A stretch of DNA of 64,000 nt from Mastigamoeba balamuthi (taxonomy: Eukaryota > Evosea > Mastigamoebida > Mastigamoebidae): NCBI GenBank assembly GCA_902651635.1, contig CACRSC010000019.1:1-64000 (forward strand), read 5' to 3'. The position numbers and the translations under genes were made by a program. The notes beneath the pieces were generated by a model. The model did no database searches and was not told the DNA's origin. It saw only the letters and a program-made list of their open reading frames with translations. This document shows, in pieces, positions 30,728 through 42,252 of the stretch; position 1 is the first letter of the stretch; the number at the start of each line of letters is the position of its first letter.

Positions 30728-33451
30728 ATGGGGACGCCTGCAGCAATAGCCGCTGCTCTATGTGCTTTCATAGCGCTCAGTGGTGTGCTTGCTGTCGAGG
30801 ACTGCACGGGCCCCGGGTCAGAGCACTACGACCTGGTGGAGGACCCGCGATCGGTGGTCTTCGGTAACGCCGTTGAGTACGACTACTCGGCGACTCAGCC
30901 GCTGTGCACAAATGGGGGTAACTTCAGCTCTCTCCCCTCTACAGCCCGCACCACGCGCTGACCTCCCTTTCGCAGGCATCTACTTCCTGCAGCAGGCGCA
31001 GCTGTTCACGCCACCGCAGATACCGTGGCGGTTCACGCGCGTGTGCTTTGCGCTCTCGATCATCGCCAGCCCGTTCAAGAACAAGTCACTGTCGATCAGC
31101 ATGCAGGTCCACGGGTCAGTGTCGCTCTACCCGGTCACCCTCAGTCCCAGCGCCGCGTCGCTCAAGCCCGGGGACCGCCTGTCATATGCGGGGTTCTCCA
31201 AGACCGTCACGTACAAGCCGGCTAGCACGGAGAAGGGGAACGTCAGCCGCATAGACTACCAGTGGGTCTCTGTCGACCTCAGCAACCTCGAGAGGCCCCT
31301 CGGTACGATCCATACTTGTAGACCGCCCCATCGCGCACTCAAATGCATGCAGTCGCGTGGGACCAGGGAGTGTTCATTGGGGTCCAGTACTGGACGTGCA
31401 CCGCTCCTGTCATGCTGGTCGCGGTCACGAGGCCCAACAGGGTGGGCAGGCTCAACTACCTCTACAACAACGCGTGGAGGACAGTGGACAGAACAGACGC
31501 AGTCACCATCCGCACCGTCGGACAGAACTACTGTGCGGCCCTTGCCTTGGGCTTCTTGTGACCACTGACGTTGAATGCACCACAAGCTGGCGTTCCTCCC
31601 TCGTGGTCGTGCGACCCGAAGCTGTACAATGACGGGACATGCGACTGCGAGTGTGGAACGGGAGACATCGACTGCAGCAAGAACTTCTCTGTCGTGTACG
31701 GTTGCAGAAACGGGCAGTATTGCGACCAGTCGGGCAGATGTGTCGGTGCGCGCTCACACTCGGAGAGGCTCGTGGTCTCTGACCCACGGTGGTGCAGCGC
31801 TCGACTGGGACAACGGGCCGTGCACGGCGGCGAACTACTGGCACTACGATGGCTGCCAGTGCGAGTGCGGTGTTGTGCCAGACCCTGACTGCTTTGACCC
31901 CAACGCGGCCCTCCATGTCTGCAACGGGAACCTCACACAGCCGATCTGCCTCTTTGACACCAACCACCTCTCCACGTATTGTATAGGCATGCTGTTTCGC
32001 GCCCTCCTTCACCATCGCATCCTCTGACAGCAGAGATGTCTGCAGAGAAGTGGACGTGCGACCCTACAAGGTTCGGAGATGGGTTGATCTGCGACTGCAA
32101 CTGTGGTTCTCCGGATCCTGACTGCGCAAACACGCGCCTCAACACGACCTGCAAGGACAACTTCATCTGCATCAACGACAAATGCGCTGGTATCGCTTCA
32201 GCAACCCGCCGCTCTCGCGCTGAGTGATCCATCATTGCAGCGCCACGGAAGTGGATATGCGCCGCTGGGTGGTACAACTCCCACGACGGCTGCGACTGCA
32301 AGTGCGGTGCTTACGACCCCGACTGCGACGAATCGCAGACTGCCTACCACTGCGGAACTGGGGAGGTCTGTGACTACAACGGCCTCTGCGTCGCTCCTGG
32401 TGAGCTGCGCCGCGCGGAATGGGGTCAAGGGGAGGACCGCTGACCACAGCGGTGGGCACACCAGGATGCGGGAACCACAGAGCAGAGGGGTTGGGCAATC
32501 CCAAGGAGGAGTGCGACAGCGGCGTGGGTTGTACACTGTGCAAGTGCGACGCTGGGTACTATGCCAAGAGCCCTCTGCGACAAGACTGCGAGACGCGTTC
32601 GTGTTCCAACGTCCTCCTCATGACTAACTGCCTGCGCCTGATACACGCAGACTGCGGGGACAACATCGTTGCGGGATCGGAGGAGTGCGACGGCGGCAAG
32701 TTCTGTACAAACTGCACTTGCGACGCTGGCCACAGCTCTTATCCCCCAGGGACTGGCCACACCTTCTGCCGAGGTCCGACTCACTGCCCTCTCCTTTCTG
32801 TCTATCTGACACAACCCCAGGATGCGGCAACGGAGTGGTCGATGTGGAGCGCAACGAGAGCTGCGACGGCGGAGATGGGTGCACCGCGAGCACATGCCAG
32901 TGCAGCGACGGGTACACAGCGTTCGACCCACCACAGAAGCACTGCCGCGCGAACCCCGTCGAGTCCAACAGGAAGAAGGTAATCATCGGCAGCACTGTCG
33001 GCAGTGTTGCCGGCGTCGCCCTGATACTCGCAGTCATTGCTGCCCTCCTTTATGCGTACGCACCAGCGCGCTCGCACTCCGCTGACGTGCGCACAGGAGA
33101 AAGGTGAAGAACGGGCCCAGGAAGCTCAACATGCCGCTGGAGACCAGCACGCCGCCAGCGTTCTCTGTGGTGGACTCGCTGTCGCACGCCAACGATCACA
33201 CACTCGAAGGCGTCACGTACCTCAACGACCCGGGCGTCGTCGGCGTTGAGTCGCTGGGGCAGAGCACAGTGTTCATCCAGCCGTCTCTTGTTGTGCAGCC
33301 CCTCCCGGGGACAGAGCCGCCCGCATCAATCGAACTGCAGGGGGCCGTCCACGTGCAAGCGGGCTCGCTTGAGCCCAAGTTGTCCAGCTCCGGGTCGGCG
33401 GACTTAACCCAAGTCATCCCGCCGAGCACCGACCAGGGCCCGCTTTCGTAG
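30728..33451 (+). CDS. Cys-rich type I membrane protein, family member 1
   Basis: About 740 residues in 11 exons. Exon 1: signal peptide (MGTPAAIAAALCAFIALSGV) and DCTGPGSEHYDLVEDP. Exon 2: QLFTPPQIPWRFTRVCFAL beta-rich module with GSVSLYPV. Exon 3: AWDQGVFIGVQYWTC module. Exons 4-7: four Cys modules of the type NDGTCDCECGTGDIDC, WHYDGCQCECG, GLICDCNCGSPDPDC and DGCDCKCGAYDPDC. Exons 8-10: three modules like the DUF4215/Myxococcus Cys-rich repeat (EECDGGKFCTNCTC). The last of these leads into ESNRKKVIIGS and a transmembrane helix (VAGVALILAVIAALLYAY). Exon 11: tail with RKVKNGPRKLNMPLE and SGSADLTQVIPP. Exon junctions checked are phase 1. Predicted plasma-membrane receptor or adhesin; ligand unknown. 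Confidence 0.8.
32281..32598 (+). repeat. Gene-conversion tract, copy in member 1
   Basis: 318 bp spanning most of exon 7, a whole intron and exon 8 match 35682-35999 in member 2 with about five differences by eye. The intron is as conserved as the exons, which selection on protein would not produce. Confidence 0.85.
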
Positions 33452-34121
33452 AGTCGGCACACCAAGCAAGGGCACACCCTCTGCGTGAATGAATAAGCGA
33501 AACAAGGCATTTTGCGGTCAGACGCAAGTCCCCGAGAAAAGAAACCCGGCAAGGTTCATCGCTCTGGCTGTTGCTGAATTTGCAATAGCGTAACTCGGCA
33601 CAGTTGGTGCAGGATTATTGATCAAAGGAGTAACCTCTGGCACACGCGAACCATTGCTGAAACATGGCCTCTAAATGGACATTGAATGCAGGGTGCAACT
33701 CACCGTTGGGATTTCTGACTAGAAGAGGAAAATGCAGTGGTGTGGGGAAAACAGGGCAGAGCGGGCAACACCGCGTGTTTTTGATGGGCCGGCCGTCCCA
33801 CCGCAAACACCTCACCATGCCGCATCCTCCCTCCTTTCTGAAACAGCCTACTGCAGAGAGAACGCCTCCCTTATGCAACTGAATTCTGCACCACTTGCGT
33901 TTTTTGTGTGTGACGAGGGCGGGACGGACGGCTTGCTTAGCGTCGACAGACCTACTGCGATGTAGCAATTTGCGGCCTCCCTGCATCAGTCCTTATTTGC
34001 AGAATACAGCGCTGCACTATCGGCGTTATCAACTCTTCGGGATCCACACAGGGCTATTAATCCCCCGTTTGGAAATCACCTACGACAACCCCAGAAAATA
34101 AACAGAAGTCCGACGGACTGG
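33452..34121. other. Intergenic region between family members 1 and 2
   Basis: No gene supported; short frames only. Moderately AT-richer than the genes. AAATAAAC lies ~25 bp before the next ATG, but its role is unclear. Confidence 0.45.
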
Positions 34122-36936
34122 ATGCCCGCACCCCTACCGGCTCTCGCGCTGGCGTGCATTGTCGCGCTTGGCGCCGTCGCGCAAGTGGACGAGTGCATGG
34201 GCCCCGGGTCCGAGCACTACGACCTCGCCGACGACCCTCACTCGGAGATCACGGGGTTAGTCGTCTCGCTCGACCACACGCCCACGCAGCCCCTGTGCGA
34301 GGACTCAGGTGCAGCCTCAACCCGCTCCTGCTCACACGCTGACGCTATGCCATACAGGGACATACAGTCTGCAGTCCGCGCAGCTGTTCACGCCGCCGCA
34401 AATCCCGTGGAAGTTCACGCGCGTGTGCTTCGCGCTGGGGCTGATCGACAGCCCGTACAGAAACAAGTCGAGACCGTTCAGCCTCGAGGTGCATGGCCAA
34501 GTATCGCTGTACCCTGTCACGGTCAGCCCCCTGACCGCGTCGCTGAAGCCCGGGGACCGCCTGTCCTACTCTGGGTTCTCCAAGACTGTCAGATACACTC
34601 CCAGCAGCGGGGTCAAGGGAAACGTCAGCCGCATCCAGTACCAGTGGTTCTCTGTGGACCTCAGCGACCTCAGCACGCCTCTTGGTACGAGTGGCAATGG
34701 AGAGTGGGGAACTTCCACGCAAATAAGCTCTCACAAATTTCTGTGACTTCAAAACAAAACCAGTTGCGTGGGATCAGGGAGCCTACGTGGGCTTGCAGTT
34801 CATGTCGTGCTACGCTCCTGTGCTGCTGGTGGGCGTCAAGCGGACCGACGGCAAGGGAAGACTCAATATGATGATCAACGGAGGGTGGAGACCGCTCGAC
34901 GGCGTCGATGCAGTCGCCATACGAACAGTGGGACACAACTACTGTGAGCCCTCCTGCCCTCGTGTCTCCGCTGCTCACACGGCAGTTCAATGCAATCAGC
35001 CGGCGTGCCACCTGCGTGGTCGTGCGACCCGAAGCTGTACAACGACGGTGCCTGCGACTGCGAGTGCGGGACGGGCGACATTGACTGTAGCAGGAACTTC
35101 AACGTAGCCTACGGTTGCGACGTGGGCCAGTACTGCGACCAGTCAGGACGATGTGTCGGTACGAGCACCCCAAACGCAATTCCTGTGTAACGAAGAACAT
35201 TGGCGCAGGGTCTGACTGGACGAAGGGCCCATGCACGGCAGCCAACTACTGGCACTACGACGGCTGCCAGTGCGAATGCGGAGCTGTCCCAGATCCGGAC
35301 TGCTTTGATCCATACGCAAAGCTGGATGTTTGCGGCGGGAACCTCACACAGCCCATATGCCTCTTCAACGGGGATCGCGGCTACACGTTCTGCGATGGTG
35401 CGAGTTGCTCTGTCACCCGCAAGACTGACCCCTGGTGTCACAGAAAAGTGGAAGTGCGATCCTGCACGGTACAACGATGGGCAGATCTGCGACTGCAACT
35501 GTGGATCTCCTGACCCAGACTGCAACAACCTGCGCCTCAACACGACCTGCAAGGACAACTTCGTTTGCATCAACGACAAATGCGCAGGTATCAACCTTCT
35601 TTCTCACGGAGCACGGGTCTTATGATAACTCGCTGTGGCAGCTCCGAGGCAGTGGACCTGCTCTGTCTCATGGTTCAATGCCCACGACGGCTGCGACTGC
35701 AAGTGCGGTGCTTACGACCCCGACTGCGACGAATCGCAGACTGCCTACCACTGCGGAACTGGGGAGGTCTGTGACTACAACGGCCTCTGCGTCGCTCCTG
35801 GTGAGCTGCGCCGCGCGGAATGGGGTCAAGGGGAAGACCGCTGACCACAGCGCGGGGCACACCAGGATGCGGGAACCACAGAGCAGAGGGGTTGGGCAAT
35901 CCCAAGGAGGAGTGCGACAGCGGCGTGGGTTGTACACTGTGCAAGTGCGACGCTGGGTACTATGCCAAGAGCCCTCTGCGACAGGACTGCGAGACACGTG
36001 CGTCCTCTCAGTTGAACACGAGAGCCCCCAGCACTGACTCGGTTCTATGTCGGCAGACTGCGGAGATAGCGTAGCCGCAGGAGCAGAGCAGTGCGACGGG
36101 GGCCTGTTCTGCAGCAACTGCACGTGTAATCCTGGCCACAGCCCGTACCCGCTCGGGAGTGGCATCAACTTCTGTTCTGGTCAGTTGGCCACGCCGCACC
36201 CGCGCACTGCGTTGCTCACTGCCATATTGCAGGATGTGGCAACGGGGTGGTCGACGCTGAGCGCAATGAGAACTGCGACGGCGGCAACGGCTGCGACAAG
36301 ATCACGTGCCTGTGCAGCGACGGGTACACGGCGTTCAGCCCGCCGCAGAAGTACTGCCGCGCGAACCCCGTCGAGTCCAACAGGAAGAAGGTCATCATCG
36401 GCAGCGCTGTCGGCAGCGCCGCCGGAGTGCTCCTCATTACAGCTGTCGTGGCTGCGCTCCTCTACGCGTGCGTACCCCCAAAGCGAGTCCACCGCATCTC
36501 AGTGCTGACTGTGGGCTGGCATCGCAGGAGGAAGGTGAAGAACGGACCGAGGAAGCTGAACCTGCCGTTGGAGATGAACACGCCCCCAGCGTTCTCTGTC
36601 GTCGACTCGATCGCCTCGATCGATGCTGCGCTCGACGGCGCCAGCATGAACTTCACGAGGTCCAGCAGCGACTCCGTGGGCAACGTCGTGATGGCCCAGT
36701 CGTTCGACACGTGCCCGCACTCGGCACGGCCGCGGCAGAGCGCTGAGCTGCAGCCAGGGGCTCTGCACGTTGAGGGGCTGTCTGCAGAGGCTGAGGGGCC
36801 CAAGCAGTCCGACTCGGGGTCAGCAGACATGACCCAGGTCATTCCGTCTACCGACCTGCAGAGCAGCCACATGGACCTTCCAGCCCCTGTGCAGTTCCAC
36901 AGTGGTGCTGTAGACTCGTGCCCACAGATCAGCTAG
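34122..36936 (+). CDS. Cys-rich type I membrane protein, family member 2
   Basis: Same exon plan as member 1. Signal peptide MPAPLPALALACIVALGAVA, ECMGPGSEHYDLADDP, then LFTPPQIPWKFTRVCFAL and VSLYPVTV. The next module is AWDQGAYVGLQFMSCYAP, in which the usual YWTC is replaced by FMSC. Four CDCxCG modules follow (GTGDIDC, PDPDCFDPYAK, CNCGSPDPDC, KCGAYDPDC), then three DUF4215-like modules and the transmembrane segment after NPVESNRKKVIIGS. The tail has RKVKNGPRKLNLPLEM and SDSGSADMTQVIP. Exons 7-8 share a near-identical tract with member 1. An AATAAA lies 26 bp past the stop. Confidence 0.8.
35682..35999 (+). repeat. Gene-conversion tract, copy in member 2
   Basis: Partner of 32281-32598. 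Outside the tract the two genes differ far more, both in introns and in synonymous sites. Confidence 0.85.
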
Positions 36937-36961
36937 CAGGGCGAAGTATGCAAATACCAGT

Positions 36962-36967
36962 AATAAA
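36962..36967 (+). terminator. Candidate polyadenylation signal of family member 2
   Basis: AATAAA lies 26 bp downstream of the stop codon. Position and sequence are right for a eukaryotic poly(A) signal, but the organism's own signal is not established. Confidence 0.35.
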
Positions 36968-37065
36968 ACCTAGAACTTGGACAGTATGCACGGCAGATCT
37001 GTCCCAGATATTATTTACGGTGGAAATCTAGATTCACCCGGCTGTCAGTGCGCTGTGGCGGATCC

Positions 37066-38317
37066 ATGCAGAGCAGCGGCGGCGCGTTGGTCCGCTTCCA
37101 CACAACGGGCCAGAAGGCCCGCAACGGGCGCTGCGTCCCGTGCCCCTGGACCACAGACCACCACGTCCGCGGCGCCGACGCCCTGAGCGCCATCGCACGC
37201 CGCTCCCCCCCCCGCCGGCCCTCGGGCTCGCGCCGCATCTCACGCCGGTTCCTGCGGGTCCCAGGCCGCGTCTGGCGTGGACCTCGCCGCGTTCGCGGCC
37301 GAGTACTACGACACGGGGGCGCAGGGGTACGTGGGGCTGGAGGCCGAGTCGCTGTGCTGCGCGCCCGAGCCGACGTGCCGGCTGGACGTGCGGCTGCGGC
37401 CGGCGGCGGGCGAGGCCCCCGGGGCCCCCGCGGGATCGCAGCTGGCCGCCGTGTCGAGGCCCACGGCAAAGAGGGACTGCGAGGTGAACAGCTGGTTCGC
37501 CATCGGCATCCTGCGCCCCAAGTCCGAGGTGCGTGCGCTGCCCTCTGCTCACTTCTCTGTTCTCTGTTCTCTGTTCTCCTCTCTGTTGTGTTGTGTCGCC
37601 TGCCCATTGCTATGCTGCGACTGCTGAGGAGTTGCTGCTGGAATCCTCGGAGATTCCGAGTGGGTGGTGCTGGTGCTGGGTTGGTGGCATGGCTTGACAT
37701 GTGGGGTCCGTGCAGCCCAACCACGGGACGCTGTGGAGGTCGGCGTATCAGCTGGGGGCGTCGTTCTGCTTCTCGGTGGGCGCGAGGTACTCGAAGAAGA
37801 CCGAGCACGAGGCTGACACCGCCAAGGTGACCGCTTCCGACTCCCGCTGGTGCACCCCGTTACGCTCACAGCATGGTCTGCGCGTGCTCAGGTGTGGGCG
37901 CAGCTGCCGTTCCACCAGTATGGCACGTGGATGGACTTTGTGCAATCTGCCCCGTACAGCGCCGAGTGGGTCGCAGTGGAGATCGGAGGCGAGCCGCTCA
38001 GGACGTTTGTTCACCCGCGAAGGGCGATCTACATCCTCGGTGCGTGCCCTGCTGGGTGCTGCCTGGCATGTCTCTGACGCTCGTGCCAGGCGCTGAGGAC
38101 ACTGGGCTGCCGCCGGCTGTTCTGCAGAGCTGCCACAAGCGCGTCTGCATCGAGACAGCCCGAATGGAGGTACGTCTGGACGTCTCTCCGCCCGACGCCT
38201 TGTAGCACCGCTCACGGCCTTGCCTCCCCTTTGCAGTCGTTCAATGTCGCGATCGCGGGCAGCATCATCATGTACGACAGGCTGGCCAAGGACCTGGCCA
38301 GCCAGGAGCAAAAATGA
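37066..38317 (+). CDS. SpoU/TrmH-family RNA 2'-O-methyltransferase
   Basis: Start MQSSGGALVRFHTTGQKARN. Exons are joined by introns near 37165-37264, 37531-37717, 37828-37892, 38040-38089 and 38169-38236. SPOUT landmarks: FAIGILRPKSEPNHGTLWRSA (motif 1 with Asn-x-Gly-x-x-x-Arg), GASFCFSVGARYSKKTEHE, VAVEIGG, YILGAEDTGLPPAVL (motif 2, Gly-x-Glu-x-x-Gly) and ESFNVAIAGSIIMYDR (motif 3, Ser-x-Asn-Val). All three motifs of the knotted SAM-binding site are present. The N-terminal ~70 residues do not match the core and may bind RNA. Substrate (tRNA or rRNA) unknown. Convergent with the HAD gene, 169 bp apart. Confidence 0.85.
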
Positions 38318-38485
38318 GCGCCTGCATGCTGGAGGATGCATGGAGGATGCGATGTGCTGCTCTCGTCTCTGTTGCCCACATTGTGCACCGCCGGCACTCG
38401 CATGCGACACGTGCGGAAGAAGCACTGGCCAGACTCGCTGCTGTATCCAGGGAGGGGGCGGGCGTAGATCGGCGGCCAACTGGGC

Positions 38486-39398
38486 TCAGAGCAAGTCGAC
38501 GAGCTCGTAGAGCTGGTTGATGGTGTACGTCGCCGCTGGGGCGAACTGCTTGTTGTACTCGCGGACCAGGAGCACCGTCACGCTGCCCGCTGCCCTCCCG
38601 CAGTCCACGTCGTGCGAGAAGTCTCCGACGACCATCTGGCGGGCGCGTGAGGAGGGGGCTGGCTGGGCAGCCCAGCTGCGGCGGATGGTGGGCTCTTCGG
38701 CGCACCACTTCGGAGGGGTCGACCCCCCAGCGCGAGCAGATGTGCAGGACGGGCGCCGGGTCCGGCTTGTCGGGCATCAGCGGGTCGGGCTTGCAGTCGC
38801 GCGCGATGATGACGTCGAAAGAGACGTTGGCCTCCCTGACGAACGCGTCGACGGCGCGCCGCCTGTTGCGCGTGACCAGCGCCTTGGGGATGCCCAGCTC
38901 GTCGATCCGCCCGAAGACCTCTGCCAGCCGCGGCTGCAGCTGCATCAGCGACACGGCCCTCGCCTACGCCGTCGTGTGACCGCGTGGCCGTGGTGTTAGA
39001 GTCGTCACCTCCCCTCTCCCTCTTGGGCCTAGCGAGGAAGGGGTGGGGGAAAGGGGGCAGCAGAGTGCAGGCGGTGCCTCAATGCTGTCGAGAAGGGCCT
39101 CGGCTTCGGCTCGCTCGGGCTCGCTCAGACGCGAGATCGCAAGCAGGATGTCCTCTCCCCGGGTGATGCCGAGCCTGTCGCCCACCAGAAACGCGTCGGA
39201 AAACGGTGCAGGTACGGCGAAGACGCGGCGCCAGGAGGCGCACTTGGTTCGGAGCGGCGTGAAGTTGATGAACGACTGCGTCAGCGTGCCGTCCATGTCG
39301 AAGATGATGCCCTTCCAGCACGTCTTGCGCACCGCGCAGGGCGAGGCCAAGGGGTCCGGGGCCGCGCAGTGGCAGCCGTGCGAGTTGGTGCAGCTCAT
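38486..39398 (-). CDS. HAD-superfamily phosphatase (phosphoglycolate-phosphatase-like)
   Basis: Motif I GIIFDMDGTLTQS (both Asp nucleophile and acid), motif II ALVTRN, motif III Lys-containing ARDCKPDP and motif IV MVVGDFSHDVDCGRAAGS appear in order, with a small helical cap between I and II. It ends YELVDLL. Intron 2 is near 38725-38640. Intron 1 is near 38966 with its donor either at a GTGACG 45 bp upstream, or at a GC dinucleotide after DSIE that would give a more family-like protein. The start may be further upstream (an open frame extends to ~39530). Substrate not predictable. Divergent from the Rho-F-box gene. Confidence 0.8.
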
Positions 39399-39663
39399 GT
39401 GGGAGGAGGGCCTGCGGCTGACGTGGTCCGCGCCGAAGAAACGCGCAGGGCTGCGGCTGCCGGGATATTTTGCCTGATATGCGCTTTGACGTTGACTCGG
39501 GAATCTGGCCGCTGATCTTTGGCACCGTTGCATGCGAAGGAGGCTGTCAAGAGAGCACAGGCGATCGCGAGTTCGAAGCTTCCGCCCTGCAGCCCCCCCA
39601 CGAGAGGTCGTGTCACCGTTGCGGAAAGAATCTTCTAGCGCGTTGGAAGATTTGAAATTTCGG

Positions 39664-39671
39664 TTTATAAA
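39664..39671 (+). promoter_or_regulatory. TATA-box-like element of the Rho-F-box gene
   Basis: TTTATAAA lies ~50 bp before the ATG at 39720, inside the ~320-bp divergent promoter region shared with the HAD phosphatase gene. Confidence 0.4.
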
Positions 39672-39719
39672 GCGAGCAAACCGCCCACACAAAACCGTCA
39701 CGGGACACGAGCTGCGAGG

Positions 39720-40809
39720 ATGAAGTGCGTGTTCATCGGCGACGACCACGCGGGCAAGACCGCCCTGATCTTCTACATGCAGAACCGGTCGTTCCAGCCC
39801 GACTACGTGCCCACCATCTTCGACAGCTCCAGTGAGCGCCCCCCTCCCTCGGGGCTCGGAGAATGAACCTCCTCTCCATCCGCCGCCAACGGCCTCCTCC
39901 TGCACCCCCCCCGCTGCCTCGGCGCTGACACTCACTCGCTCCACAGCGCTCAACGTCGTCTGCGAGCTGCAGAACGTGGTCGACCTGCACATCTACGACA
40001 CCGGTGCCCTCCCCTCTTCCCTCTTCCCCCCCTTTGCCCTCAAGCCTCTCTGCTCCTGCGGCCCTGCGGAGAGACTGGCGCTGGCGTTTGAATCTAAATT
40101 TCAATTTCGCGCAGCGGGGCACTCGGACTACGAGAAGCTGCGGTCGTCTGCGTACTCGGACATCGACGTGGCGGTCATCTGCTTCAGCACGGTGTCGCGC
40201 AAGTCGTTTGACAACGTGACCAAGAACTGGCTGCCCGAGCTGCGCGCCTACAGCAAGTCGTGCCCGGCGATCCTCGTGGGCACCAAGATCGACAGGCGCT
40301 GCGCGGCGGCCCCGGGCACGGTCGTGACGTACCGCGAGGGCGTGGCCGCGGCCAAGAAGCAGCAGTTCCACTGCTACGTCGAGACGAGCTCGCGGCACGA
40401 CGGCCGCGGCGTCATGCAGCTGCGCGACGCCATCGCGCGCGTGGGGCTCAGGCAGCCGCCGCTGCCGCAGCCCTCGTGGGTCGGGCAGAGCGTCAGCTCG
40501 TCGCTCAAGCGCCTCTTCAAGATCGGCGGCGGCTCGGAGCTGCCCAAGCCGCCGGGGCCCGTCTGCAACAAGCTGACGGCCGAGGGCTGGATCAAGGTGA
40601 TGCTGTGGCTGAGCCCGCGCGACCTGGGCAAGCTGGCCGGCACGTGCAAGGCGTTCAAGACGATCGCCTACTCGAACGACCTCTGGGGCCTGCGGTGCAA
40701 GGAGCTCGACCCGGGCTTCGCGCACCAGAAGGGCACGCAGGACCGCGAGTTCTACCGTGACAACAGCCTTGTCGTCTACTGGAACCAGGACCCCGCGACC
40801 TCGAGGTGA
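39720..40809 (+). CDS. Atypical Rho-family GTPase fused to an F-box
   Basis: Exons 39720-39831, 39947-40003 and 40115-40809 join in phase to 287 residues. Residues 1-~175 are a Rho GTPase: P-loop FIGDDHAGKTALI, effector loop YVPTIFDSS, switch II DTAGHSDYEKLR, base motif VGTKIDRR and ETSSR. In Ras numbering position 12 is Asp and 61 is His, changes that abolish GTP hydrolysis in Ras/Rho proteins. There is no C-terminal CAAX box. Instead residues ~205-255 form an F-box (LTAEGWIKVMLWLSPRDLGK, LAGTCKAF, LWGLRCKEL), which in other proteins binds Skp1 of SCF ubiquitin ligases. Likely a constitutively GTP-bound adaptor, comparable in logic to RhoBTB proteins, where a Rho domain is joined to BTB domains for Cul3. 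Confidence 0.85.
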
Positions 40810-41415
40810 TCAGCCTGCCTCCTCTCCCACACACAATGCCCCCTCACATCCCGAGGCCAACGGCCAACTCGCTCTCAGCTCTCCGTCCCTTTTTTTTGTT
40901 TGGTGTCCTCGCACGCACACGACAAGCCATCTCATCCGTTTGTTTCGCCCACGGGGGAGGGGGCCTGCACTGAAAGTCCGCCTTCAGTGATGGGCCCGCT
41001 ACCCAACTGACCCACGCAGACACACCTTACGCTCGCAAAACCTCGAAAACAACATGCAACATACGACAAAATACAACATCGATCCGCTTCCGCACCGGCA
41101 TACATCCCTCGAACGTGCTCTGCTCTCCGGAACAATGAACAAAACCATATACATAACAGTGGGGTGATTCATGGGTTTCAATTCGCGTTTGGTATGCGGA
41201 GGATAATCGTGTATCCTGTGGTAGTCGATATTTTATCCCCACGAAACGCCCAGCAGCGGGCGCCTTAACCACTCGGCCACCAAGTCTTTTACAACCTGTT
41301 TTGCTTGGGGTTTGCTTTGGCATTGCGAACAGACCCCTCCAAGGATACAGGGAACGCAGGCCTCTCAGCCCGCTGTGCGGCCAACAAGCACAACGCCACC
41401 CGGGCCAGACACGCA
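40810..41415. other. Convergent intergenic region, Rho-F-box to RRM gene
   Basis: Contains the tRNA-like sequence above. Otherwise no gene, repeat or RNA is supported. Confidence 0.45.
41231..41286 (-). other. tRNA-like sequence (D-arm and partial anticodon arm)
   Basis: The minus strand reads GACTTGGTGGCCGAGTGGTT then AAGGCGCCC. This is the classic acceptor/D-arm of a long-variable-arm tRNA (Ser or Leu; box A TGGCCGAGTGG). A short stem CGCCC/GGGCG follows, but no proper seven-base anticodon loop, and no box B/T arm in the right place. Probably a tRNA pseudogene or fragment. Confidence 0.4.
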
Positions 41416-42252
41416 TTAGAACGAGGGGGGCTTTATCATGCGAGCCTGCGGCTTCATCATCTCAACGCGCAGGGTCCTGCCGCCGACGATGGCGCCGTTC
41501 ATGGCCTCGACGACCCTGAGCGCCGTCTGCTCGTCGGCGTACTCGACCCACGCGACCTCCTTGAAGATGCCCGTGACGTCCCTCTTGAGCACGACGGCGC
41601 TCACTGCCCCGTGCGCCCCGAACACCTGCCGCACCGCCGCGTCCGTCCCCATCGACGGCGGCACCCCCGCGACGCGCACGGTCCTCCCGGGCGCCACGGC
41701 CACGTCCTCGCGCACCGCCAGCCGCCTGCGCTCCTCCTCCTCGCGCCTGCGCGCCTCCTCGGGCTCCTCGCGCGCCGCGCGCCGCTTGCTGACGACCTTG
41801 CCGAGCAGCGACACCGACACCTTGGCCCCGAAGTCGTCCTCGAGCCGCCCGTCCAGCCGCAGCGCCTTGCGCATCGCCTCGTTCGACGCCAGCGCCACGC
41901 GCGCCTCGACGCCGCGCGCGGCGCGCTCGTCGGCGTCCGACTGGGCCCGGGAGACCTTGACGCCCAGCACCTGCCCCTCGCCGCAGGCCGCAGAGAGCAC
42001 AGCGCGCAGCGCCCCCTCGTCGACGGCCCGCAGGCCCGCGAACTCGATCAGCACGCGGTAGACGACGTCGGGACGCAGCGACTCGCGCGCGGCGGCCGAG
42101 GCGAGGGCAGCGCGGCGGTCGACGGCGGCGCGGCGCGCGCGGTGCTGCGCGGTCTTCTTGAGCTTCTCGGCGCGCTCGGCGGCGACGGCCGAGGGCTTGC
42201 GGCGGTGGTCCGCGGGGCCCGTGGGCTTCAGGAAGTCGATGAGCTTCACCAT
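41416..42252 (-). CDS. RNA-binding protein with one clear and one weak RRM
   Basis: A single unspliced frame of 278 residues starting MVKLIDFLKPTGPADHRRK. A basic/Ala helical start is followed by an RRM-like stretch (YRVLIEFAGLRAVDEGAL, ARVALASNEAMRKALRL). A charged helix (REEPEEARRREEEERRR) then precedes a canonical RRM with RNP2 TVRVAGVP and RNP1-like EVAWVEYADEQTAL. It ends MIKPPSF. Many lineage RNA-processing proteins have this layout. Function not assignable. It is one of the few intron-less genes here, with very high GC at third codon positions. Confidence 0.7.
   Translation of the reverse strand: MVKLIDFLKPTGPADHRRKPSAVAAERAEKLKKTAQHRARRAAVDRRAALASAAARESLRPDVVYRVLIEFAGLRAVDEGALRAVLSAACGEGQVLGVKVSRAQSDADERAARGVEARVALASNEAMRKALRLDGRLEDDFGAKVSVSLLGKVVSKRRAAREEPEEARRREEEERRRLAVREDVAVAPGRTVRVAGVPPSMGTDAAVRQVFGAHGAVSAVVLKRDVTGIFKEVAWVEYADEQTALRVVEAMNGAIVGGRTLRVEMMKPQARMIKPPSF

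Noticed and set aside
41159-41286. Complete tRNA-Ser/Leu gene
   Set aside because: The D-arm is convincing, but the anticodon loop and T arm cannot be folded correctly. Kept only as a tRNA-like sequence.
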